Assembly: GCA_010692425.1 (NCBI GenBank)
Contig: JAAHHJ010000003.1
Span: 1-64,000 of the forward strand
Source: Symploca sp. SIO3C6
GTDB taxonomy: Bacteria > Cyanobacteriota > Cyanobacteriia > Cyanobacteriales > Coleofasciculaceae
Direction of reading: 5' to 3'
Length of the DNA stretch: 64,000 nucleotides
Shown here: positions 39,046-46,300 of the stretch, one piece after another
Position numbering within the stretch: the stretch's first letter is position 1
How the letters are laid out: each line of letters opens with the position of its first letter
Made by a program: the position numbers and the translations under genes
The notes under the pieces: generated by a model
What the model saw: only the letters and a program-made list of their open reading frames with translations
What the model was told of the DNA's origin: nothing
The model's database searches: none

Positions 39046-39481
39046 GGCTTTCTGAGTTAGGCAACTTGAATACCTCAGCCTTGTAAACAGTTCTTAAGCA
39101 CTTTTGATGTAGTTTCATCTCAAAACAGTTGCTAAAACTGGGGTGCTCACTAGCAATACCTTCTTGCCAGAATTCCTGGTTGTTTGGGGGTAGCAATGGT
39201 TCGATTGGCTCGTATATTAACGAGCCAAATTTGTCAATAGAAGCAAGGTTTTGATAAATAATGCCCTGATTATAAATAATTTGACAGGGGTTGGACTCAA
39301 GTTCTGACAACTGCTCTAGAATCTTTGTTTGGCTACAGATGATTGCCCAAATCAGGCTGCCGTAAGGGCCGCCTTCGATTATAGAGTTCTCTCCGATCTT
39401 GATCTTGCCCCAAAAGGCTCCCAAATCTTCCCAGAGAAAGACTTGTCTACCTTGAAAAACAAATTCCTTACATGGTTTCAT
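38948..39481 (-). CDS. Hypothetical protein, convergent overlap
   Basis: A 177-residue soluble protein that I do not recognise. The N-terminus (MKPCKEFVFQGRQVFLWEDLGAFWGKIKIG) is beta-rich and credible as coding sequence. Its C-terminal 33 codons overlap the 3' end of the gene on the other strand. The alternative is that the overlap reflects a lost earlier stop codon. Confidence 0.5.
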   Translation of the reverse strand: MKPCKEFVFQGRQVFLWEDLGAFWGKIKIGENSIIEGGPYGSLIWAIICSQTKILEQLSELESNPCQIIYNQGIIYQNLASIDKFGSLIYEPIEPLLPPNNQEFWQEGIASEHPSFSNCFEMKLHQKCLRTVYKAEVFKLPNSESLIYLQIYEEFLPVPATQSSPQLCLDTSPFHQQ

Positions 39482-39788
39482 GAGTGTTTAGTTTTCTTTT
39501 CAGAGTAATTGCATCGCCTTTCAGTATTTTAGGCTTTATATAAATTTCTATATCAAGTTACGTAGCATCGTCATTACTAAGTATAGATTCGATACATAGC
39601 ACCAAGATTTAGTGAAAAATACCGGACTCTTGCAAGATTTAATGAGGAAAGCAAAGGCAAAAAAGAAGGATAGAAAATTACCTGATCAAAAGAAACTGCA
39701 TAGAGCGGATTTTAATGTAACTTGATATCCCCTCACCAAGGATAATTAAAGCTAGAAAAACTGAACCAACTATTCCGGCTTTTAACTA
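39482..39788. other. Spacer upstream of grxC
   Basis: 307 AT-rich bases; carries the promoters of the divergent 38948-39481 gene and grxC-tadA. Nothing else recognised. Confidence 0.4.
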
Positions 39789-40106
39789 ATGCTTAACCTT
39801 CTTAATTCCCTCCTAGGACGTCATCCAGAACGAATCAAAGCCAGGGTAGAAATCTACACCTGGCAAACCTGCCCTTTCTGCATACGAGCGAAAATGCTGC
39901 TCTGGTGGAAAGGTGCCAAATACACAGATTACAAAATCGACGGCGACGAAGCAGCAAGGAGCATAATGGCTCAACGTGCCAACGACAGCCGAACCGTGCC
40001 ACAAATTTTTATCAACAACCAGCACGTGGGTGGATGTGATGAGTTGTATAGACTAGACGCGCAGGGAAAGTTAGACCCCCTGCTGGTGCAGCCAAGTGCT
40101 GGATGA
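39789..40106 (+). CDS. grxC: Glutaredoxin (GrxC type)
   Basis: A 105-residue dithiol glutaredoxin. The active site C28-P-F-C31 is in TWQTCPFCIRAK, and the glutathione-binding TVPQIFI and GGCDELYRLD segments follow. It reduces protein disulfides and glutathione-mixed disulfides in the cytosol. The first 17 residues are longer than in the shortest bacterial forms. It overlaps the tadA start by 11 bases, so the two are a translationally coupled operon ending at a hairpin at 40601-40630. Confidence 0.94.
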   Translation: MLNLLNSLLGRHPERIKARVEIYTWQTCPFCIRAKMLLWWKGAKYTDYKIDGDEAARSIMAQRANDSRTVPQIFINNQHVGGCDELYRLDAQGKLDPLLVQPSAG

Positions 40107-40599
40107 CCCCGTTTATCTCAGGCATCGGCAATGGATGATACGAGCCTTGGAACTTGCCCAGATAGCTGGGGATGCTGGTGAAGTGCCAGTAGGAGCTATT
40201 ATAGTTGATGCCAATGGTAATTTAGTCGCAGCAGCTGAGAATCGCCGAGAGCGGGACCAAGACCCTACAGCCCATGCTGAAATTGTTGCTCTCCGGGCTG
40301 CTGGTCAGACTTTGCAAAACTGGCATCTCAACCACTGTACACTCTATGTCACCTTAGAACCTTGTCCCATGTGTGCTGGTGCAATTGTGCTGGCACGGCT
40401 TGGTCTTCTTGTATATGGGGCAGACGATCCAAAAGCTGGTGCAATTCGCACTGTGGCTAATATTCCTGAGAGCGCTTGTTCTAATCACCGATTACCAGTT
40501 ATGGCTGGAATTATGGAGTCTGCCTGCCGAAGGCAACTACAATCGTGGTTTAGAAGACGGCGCAAGCACTCAAACATTGATATTATTGCCCCCCATTGA
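40096..40599 (+). CDS. tadA: tRNA-specific adenosine deaminase
   Basis: Zinc deaminase that converts A34 to inosine in tRNA-Arg(ACG). The 167-residue product carries the zinc motif TAHAEIVAL and LEPCPMCAGAI, plus GEVPVGAIIVD, the usual N-terminal strand. Starts with GTG inside the 3' end of grxC, an 11-base overlap. Normal length with a basic C-terminal tail (RRRRK) for tRNA binding. Confidence 0.95.
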   Translation: MLDDPVYLRHRQWMIRALELAQIAGDAGEVPVGAIIVDANGNLVAAAENRRERDQDPTAHAEIVALRAAGQTLQNWHLNHCTLYVTLEPCPMCAGAIVLARLGLLVYGADDPKAGAIRTVANIPESACSNHRLPVMAGIMESACRRQLQSWFRRRRKHSNIDIIAPH

Positions 40600-40600
40600 C

Positions 40601-40630
40601 AATCTCCGTCTCTTGAGAGAGGAGATTTTT
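40601..40630 (+). terminator. Terminator hairpin of the grxC-tadA operon
   Basis: AATCTCC pairs with GGAGATT around TCTC/GAGA inner pairs, followed by TTT, right after the tadA stop at 40599. Confidence 0.65.
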
Positions 40631-40786
40631 GGTTTGTCTGACTCAATTCTTTTTAGATAAACAGATAAAAATCCACCGATGACACTGGTTAAAGTGTCCC
40701 TTGGATGCTAAATCGGGGTATTGAGAAAACATAAGGTAGATACCAGAAACCTCAACACCATAAAAACGCTCTAGCTCTAATCCCTA

Positions 40787-41524
40787 ATGATTCAGATCGA
40801 TCCCCTTGAATACGCCCAAGCAATGATCAAACCAGCCCAGCCGCTTCTGAAGAACTCAACTTTAGTAAAAGCTACTCCCTTTACTTCCGGTGTTAGCCGA
40901 TGGCTAAAACCCATGCTGTACTTCTTGGGGCGTCGTACTATTGTGCCATTTTACTTCCGTCGATTGCAGATAACAGGTCAAGAAAATATCCCTAAAACTG
41001 GTCCAGTGCTCTTGGCTCCTACTCATCGCTCTCGTTGGGATGGATTACTTGTAGGTTATGCTGCCGGCAAACCAGTTAGCGGGCGTGACTTGCGGTTTAT
41101 GGTTACAGTTGATGAGTGTCAAGGGCTACAAGGTTGGTTGATCCAGTGTATGGGGGGATTTCCAGTTGATGCTAACAATCCTAGAAGCAGTATTCGTCAT
41201 AGCGTCGAAATTCTTGGCAATGGTGAAGCTCTAGTCATCTTTCCCGAAGGCGGCATCTTCCAGGATGGTCAGATTCACTCCCTTAAGCCTGGTATGGCTC
41301 GCATTGCCCTACAAGTAGAATCAAGTCAATCTGGGATAGGAGTCCAGGTTTTGCCCATTAGCATCCGTTATAGCCATTTTGTACCCCACTGGGGCTGTGA
41401 TGCCAAAATCGTGATTGGAGAACCTTTAGAGGTAGCAAAATATACTGCCAACTCAACGAAAAAAGGTGCCCAACAGCTAACCGATGACCTACAAATTGCC
41501 ATGAGAAAACTTGACCTAGATTGA
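40787..41524 (+). CDS. 1-acyl-glycerol-3-phosphate acyltransferase (PlsC) family
   Basis: A 245-residue membrane-bound acyltransferase. Motif I is APTHRSRWD (H-x4-D) and motif III FPEGGI; the proline in VLPISIRY fits motif IV. Such enzymes add the second acyl chain in phosphatidic acid formation. Cyanobacteria carry several paralogues, so no symbol is claimed. Its stop is followed directly by the TTCATGG heptamer array. Confidence 0.85.
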   Translation: MIQIDPLEYAQAMIKPAQPLLKNSTLVKATPFTSGVSRWLKPMLYFLGRRTIVPFYFRRLQITGQENIPKTGPVLLAPTHRSRWDGLLVGYAAGKPVSGRDLRFMVTVDECQGLQGWLIQCMGGFPVDANNPRSSIRHSVEILGNGEALVIFPEGGIFQDGQIHSLKPGMARIALQVESSQSGIGVQVLPISIRYSHFVPHWGCDAKIVIGEPLEVAKYTANSTKKGAQQLTDDLQIAMRKLDLD

Positions 41525-41585
41525 CCTTGCTCATGGTTCATGGCTCATAGTTCATGGCTCATGGTTCATGGTTCATGGCTCATAG
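41525..41585 (+). repeat. Heptamer repeat (TTCATGG/CTCATGG)n
   Basis: About eight imperfect heptamers follow the plsC-like stop codon directly and lead into the 90-bp core at 41581. Confidence 0.8.
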
Positions 41586-41670
41586 GCCAATGAACAATCA
41601 ACAATGTTTGCGCAGCATGCGCGAAGCGCGTACTATGAACAAGTAATAAACAATAAATGTTTTTGTTGTT
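41581..41670 (+). repeat. 90-bp repeat core, copy A
   Basis: Starts CATAGGCCAATGAACAATC, includes TTTGCGCAGCATGCGCGAAG with nested GC-rich palindromes, and ends at TTGTTGTTA before an ACTTATT array. It matches copy B (42147-42236) with three differences. Confidence 0.9.
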
Positions 41671-41718
41671 ACTTATTACTTATTACTTATTACTTATTAC
41701 TTATTACTTATTACTTAT
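41670..41718 (-). repeat. Heptamer tandem repeat (AATAAGT)n on minus strand
   Basis: Seven ACTTATT heptamers on the plus strand. The stop codon of the 129-residue minus-strand gene and its last codons (SNK) lie here. Confidence 0.9.
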
Positions 41719-42093
41719 CTTAAGCTGTTGCCTTTCTTGGGACACAAGGGTATTCCAGCGTTGGAACCAAACTTGACTCAGAAATAAATGATGTTGGGTG
41801 CTGTATTGCTTTTCATATTTTTGAGAGTCTTCTCGAATTTCTATTAACAATTTCAGTAATTGTGACAAGGCGGAACATTTCTGAATGTGGCAGGCTGTGG
41901 CAATGAGCCATTGTTGTAATTTTCGATAACTGATAAATTGTCCACCGACATCGCGGCGATGAACAAATAGTACATATTTCCAGCACTCGATGCGCACAAT
42001 TAACTGCTGCGGAATTCGGAGAAATTTGGCAATATCACTAACGCTAATGCGGAATTTTTCCTTGGGTTGGAGGCGGTTAAATAATTTGCTCAT
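41704..42093 (-). CDS. Hypothetical protein flanked by repeats at both ends
   Basis: A 129-residue basic, Trp- and Gln-rich, helical protein that I do not recognise (FRISVSDIAKFLRIPQQLIV resembles a helix-turn-helix-like segment, residues about 14-32). Its start codon sits inside a TTCATGG/CTCATGG heptamer array and its stop inside the AATAAGT array. Outside these arrays lie near-identical 90-bp cores. This arrangement looks like a gene captured between repeats. Expression and function are uncertain. Confidence 0.5.
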   Translation of the reverse strand: MSKLFNRLQPKEKFRISVSDIAKFLRIPQQLIVRIECWKYVLFVHRRDVGGQFISYRKLQQWLIATACHIQKCSALSQLLKLLIEIREDSQKYEKQYSTQHHLFLSQVWFQRWNTLVSQERQQLKISNK

Positions 42094-42147
42094 GGTTCAT
42101 TGCTCATGGTTCATGGTTCATTGCTCATGGTTCATTGCTCATAGTTC
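42091..42147 (+). repeat. Heptamer repeat (TTCATTG/CTCATGG)n
   Basis: About eight heptamers carrying the start codon of the 129-residue gene on the minus strand and leading into core copy B. Confidence 0.8.
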
Positions 42148-42236
42148 ATAGGCCAATGAATAATCAACAATGTTTGCGCAGCATGCGCGAAGCGCGTACT
42201 ATGAACAAGTAATAAGCAATAAATGTTCTTGTTGTT
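42147..42236 (+). repeat. 90-bp repeat core, copy B
   Basis: Same order as copy A: TTCATGG heptamers, core, ACTTATT heptamers. Three base differences in 90 between the copies. Confidence 0.9.
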
Positions 42237-42269
42237 ACTTATTACTTATTACTTATTACTTATTACTTA
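42234..42269 (-). repeat. Heptamer tandem repeat (AATAAGT)n on minus strand
   Basis: About five heptamers; the first provides the TAA stop of the 60-residue gene at 42267-42449. Confidence 0.85.
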
Positions 42270-42449
42270 TTCCTCCTTGGGCAAATCCCAGATAAGTTCA
42301 AAAGTGTTGCCTGGGACATTCTGACGCAACCAGTTGAGGTGTCCCTCGGCGTCTGATTTGGTGCGGTAACGACCAATGATTGACCATTGCAGATTGTTGG
42401 GCAATAGATGTGCTATCGCCCAAGGCTTGAGTTTGTCTCGATACGCCAT
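42267..42449 (-). CDS. Small conserved cyanobacterial protein
   Basis: A 60-residue protein (MAYRDKLKPWAIAHLLPNN at the start, YRTKSDAEGHLNWLRQNVP in the middle) that looks like a compact alpha-beta fold found in cyanobacterial genomes. A good AAGGAG lies 11 bases before the ATG. The stop codon lies in the heptamer array that follows. Function unknown. Confidence 0.75.
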   Translation of the reverse strand: MAYRDKLKPWAIAHLLPNNLQWSIIGRYRTKSDAEGHLNWLRQNVPGNTFELIWDLPKEE

Positions 42450-42482
42450 AATTTAATTGTCTCCTTGCTATATAGGGGCCAG

Positions 42483-42523
42483 AGCCAGCCTGGGGCCTTT
42501 CATACTCACAGGCTGGCTTTTTT
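42483..42523 (+). terminator. Terminator-like hairpin on plus strand
   Basis: AGCCAGCCTG pairs with CAGGCTGGCT, followed by TTTTT. No plus-strand gene ends just upstream, so it may end an unannotated transcript antisense to the 60-residue gene, or be a protective hairpin in that gene's leader. Confidence 0.55.
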
Positions 42524-42664
42524 CTGGGTTGCGATGGCAACAATATTAATTTACTACATTAGGTTTTTTGATACAAGCTTTTGGAAAAGAAAATTAACAG
42601 TGGTGATTTTGATTTCTAGGTACAACCTGGAAAGCCTCTCTCGGAGCAGGAAAGAGGCTTTGAA

Positions 42665-42790
42665 TAGACCTGTTGCATAAATCCCGAGCAACCCCTCCCC
42701 AGCCCTCCCCTGCCAGGAGAGGGAGCAAGATTTCTTCCCCCTGCATTGCAGGGATTGAGGGGGATCAATTCGACTTTTGCAAGAGGTCTA
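42665..42790. mobile_element. MITE-like element
   Basis: Begins TAGACCTGTTGCATAAATC and ends GACTTTTGCAAGAGGTCTA, giving imperfect terminal inverted repeats (about 15 of 19 matched). No coding capacity. A single half-site (GGCAAGAGGTCTAG) occurs near 55050-55065. Confidence 0.6.
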
Positions 42791-42941
42791 ATTGTTACTA
42801 ATGTGCTTGATATTAAATTGGTAGAAGTAATCAGTTATGGTTCATCAGTACATCATCTCAGTTAAGACGGTACGAGTTTTATTTGATTTCTTCCCAAGAG
42901 GTAATCTGAAATAGAGCGATCGCAGACAATATAATTGGGGC

Positions 42942-43097
42942 TTATTCACTGACTAGTGTGGCTATTCCCTTGGGTACTGTCTCAACAATTGCCAAAACTT
43001 TAGGTACCAACACTTGAAGATCTGCTAATCGATTTGAAGGTGTTTGCAACACCAAAACGGCTAAATCTAGAACTGTCAAATTTTGTTCAGTGCGATC
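42942..43097 (-). pseudogene. Remnant of a PIN-like (DUF5615-type) protein
   Basis: The minus strand is open from about 43106 to a TAA at 42942 and reads LDLAVLVLQTPSNRLADL and LVPKVLAIVETVPKG. This resembles the C-terminal part (QNL-x-AIVVL-x-APSNRL-x-DL-x-PLVP) of small PIN-like proteins in toxin-antitoxin-like loci. There is no start, N-terminal metal-binding part, or antitoxin partner, so this is a fragment. Assignment from memory of the pattern only. Confidence 0.45.
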
Positions 43098-43184
43098 GCA
43101 TTTTCTCTATTTTCTTGTGGCTATTTTCTCTATGGGGAGGTTAGTTTGAGGCACGAGACAAAGCCATAGTGAACTCGCGCTATT

Positions 43185-43250
43185 AACTTATTACTTATTA
43201 CTTATTACTTATTACTTATGATTTATTACTTATGATTTATTACTTATTGC
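43185..43250 (+). repeat. Heptamer tandem repeat (ACTTATT)n with ATGATTT variants
   Basis: About nine heptamers, two of them reading GATTTAT-like. It lies 57 bases before the TPR-CHAT start codon, the only array in the window placed upstream of a gene. Confidence 0.85.
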
Positions 43251-43306
43251 CGTTTCTACATGGGTTGAGCCATAATGCATTTATTTGTTAACCTCTGCTT
43301 TGCTCC

Positions 43307-46300
43307 ATGGCTCAAAATCGCCCCCAAGCCTATCTTTACCTAATCCAAGAATTGCTGAGGTCTTCCCCTGGTTCAGAACAGGCAATTTTAGAAGATAATC
43401 GAGAGTTGCTAGATGCTGGGTTGGTGCAGATGATGAGGCAGATGGCGGAGGCATTGGATGACAATGAGGCTAAGAGGTTAATCAATATTACTGACCAATT
43501 GTCTCAAGCACTGGGATTGTCATCATCATCTCCTGCCTCTTCTCGACTTCCAAATTCCAATTCCCAACTAATCTTCCTAATGGAACTATTGAAGGCAACT
43601 GCAGAAAGCCAAGGAAACCCACAAGTGGTATACCCCCTGCTGCAAGGTAATCTAGACAAACTAGATGATAACTTGGCACTGCTGTTGCGAGACTGGGCAA
43701 CAGCGACTCTAGCAGCAACGGAACAAAAAAAAGCTCAACGTATCGCAGAGTTGATTGGCAATTTCAGCAATCTAATTCAGCAGTTTCCCCTAGGCAGTAG
43801 AGCAACTAACTTGGAGATTGCCATTACTGGCTACAAGGTGGTTAGCACTGTTTTTACCCGTGAGGCTTTTCCCACCGATTGGGCAAAGACTCAAAATAAT
43901 TTGGCTAATGCCTACGTTGATAGAATCAGAGGGGAGAAAGCTGATAACGTCGAAATGGCGATCGCTTCTTACCAATCTGCACTAGAAGTAGACACCCGTC
44001 AGGCTTTTCCCCAAGACTGGGCAAGGATTCAACACAATCTGGCTAATGCCTACCTTGAAAGAATCAAGGGTGAGAAGTCAGATAACCTGGAGATAGCAAT
44101 TTCTGCTTCGCAAGCAGCACTAGAAGTATACACCCGTCAAGTTTTTCCTTATGAATGGGCAAGGACTCAAAATAATTTGGCTAACGCCTATAAACATAGA
44201 ATCAGAGGGGAGAAAGCTGAAAACCTGGAAATGGCAATCGCTGCTTGCCAAGCTGCTCTAGAAGTGCGCACCCGTGAGGCTTTTCCCGCGGATTGGGCAA
44301 TAACTCAACTTAATCTGGCTTCTGCTTACTCTGACAGAATTATGGGGGAGAAAGCTGACAACCTGGAGATGGCAATCAAGGTTTTCCAAGATGCTTTGCA
44401 AGTCCTCACCCGTCAGGCTTTTCCACAGCAATGGGCAATGACTCAAAATAATTTAGGAGAAGCTTACAGAAAAAGAATCAGAGGAGAGAAGGCTGACAAC
44501 CTGGAGTTGGCAATCGAGGCTTTCCAAGCTTCTTTGCAAGTGTTCACCCGTCAGGCTTTTCCACAGCAATGGGCAATTACTCATAATAATCTGGCTAATG
44601 CCTACTCTGACAGAATCAGGGGGGAGAAAGCTGACAACCTGGAGATGGCAATCAAGGTTTTCAAAGCTTCTTTGCAAGTCCTCACCCGCCAAGCTTTTCC
44701 TTATGAATGGGCAATGACTCACAATAATCTGGGGAATGCCTACTCTGACAGAATCAGGGGAGAAAAGGCTGACAACCTTGAATATGGAATCGCTGCTTAC
44801 AAAGCTGCCTTACAAGTGTACACCCGCCAAGCTTTTCCTGATGAATGGGCAATGACTCAACATAATCTGGGGACTGCCTACCGTGACAGAATCAAGGGTG
44901 AGAAGGCTGATAATCTTGAAATGGCGATCACTTCTTGCCAAGCTGCCTTACAAGTGTACACCCGCCAAGCTTTACCTTATGAATGGGCAAGGACTCAATA
45001 TAATCTGGCTTCCGCTTACTCTGACAGAATCAAGGGTGAGAAGGCTGATAACCTCGAATTAGCGATCGCTGCTTACAAAGCTGCTTTAGAAGTTCGCACC
45101 CGCAAGGCTTTTCTCGTTGATTGGGCAAGTACTCAAAATAGTCTGGCTAATGCTTACAGCAGCAGAATCAGGGGAGAGAAGGCTGATAATCTTGAATTAG
45201 CGATCGCTGCTTACAAAGCTGCTTTAGAAGTTCGCACCCGCGAGGCTTTTCCCGTTGAATGGGCATCGACTCAAAATAATCTGGGAGAAGCTTACAGAAA
45301 CAGAATCAGGGAGGAGAAGGCTGATAACCTGGAGTTGGCAATCAAAGCTTGCCAAGCTGCTTTAGAAATATACACCCGCCAAGCTTTTCCCCAAAACTGG
45401 GCAATAACTCAAAATAATTTGGGGCTTGCCTACTATGAAAGAATCAGGGGAGAGAAGGCTGATAACCTGGAGTTGGCAATCAAGGCTTTCCAAGCTGCTT
45501 TGCAAGTCCTCACCCGCGAGGCTTTTCCTTATGAATGGGCAACGACTCAAAATAATCTGGCTTCTGCTTACGTAAACAGAATCAGGGAGGAGAAAACTGA
45601 TAACCAGGAGATGGCAATCAAAGCTTTCCAAGCTGTCTTAGAAGTCTACACCCGTCAAGCTTTCCCTCAGTATTGGGCAAATACTCAAAATAATCTGGGG
45701 ACTACCTACATAAACAGAATCAGGGGAGAGAAGGCTGAGAATCTCGAAATGGCAATTGCTGCTTACAAAGCTGCATTAGAAGTTCACACTCGTGAAGCTT
45801 TTCCCGCTGATTGGGCAAGGACTCAAAATAATCTGGGAGAAGCTTACAGAAACAGAATCAGACGGAAGAAGGCTGAGAATCTCGAAATGGCAATTGCTGC
45901 TTACAAAGCTGCTTTAGAAGTTTACACGCCCCAGGCTTTTCCTAATGAATGGGCAAAGATGCAACATAATCTTGCGACTGCCTACTTTGAAAGAATCAGG
46001 GTGCAGAAGGCTGACAACATGGAGATGGCAATCAAAGCTTTCCAAGCTGCTTTGCAAGTTCACACCCACAAGGCTTTTCCCCAGTATTGGGCAATGATTC
46101 AATATGGTTTGGGGACTGTTTACTCTCAGAGCATTAGGGGGGAAAAGACTAATGCTGATAATCTTGAAATGGCGATCAAGGCTTTCCAAGCTGCTTTGCA
46201 AGTTTACACTCGCCAAGCTTTTCCTGAGGAATGGGCAAGGACTCAAAATAATCTGGGATTTGCCTACAGAGACAGAATCAGGGGAGAAAAGGCTAAGAAT

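Larger units (their letters stand above)
42450..43306. other. Repeat-dense spacer before the TPR-CHAT operon
   Basis: 857 bases without an intact gene. From left to right: terminator-like hairpin 42483-42523, MITE-like element 42665-42790, toxin-family remnant 42942-43097 on the minus strand, and a heptamer array 43185-43250 directly upstream of the TPR-CHAT gene. Confidence 0.6.
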
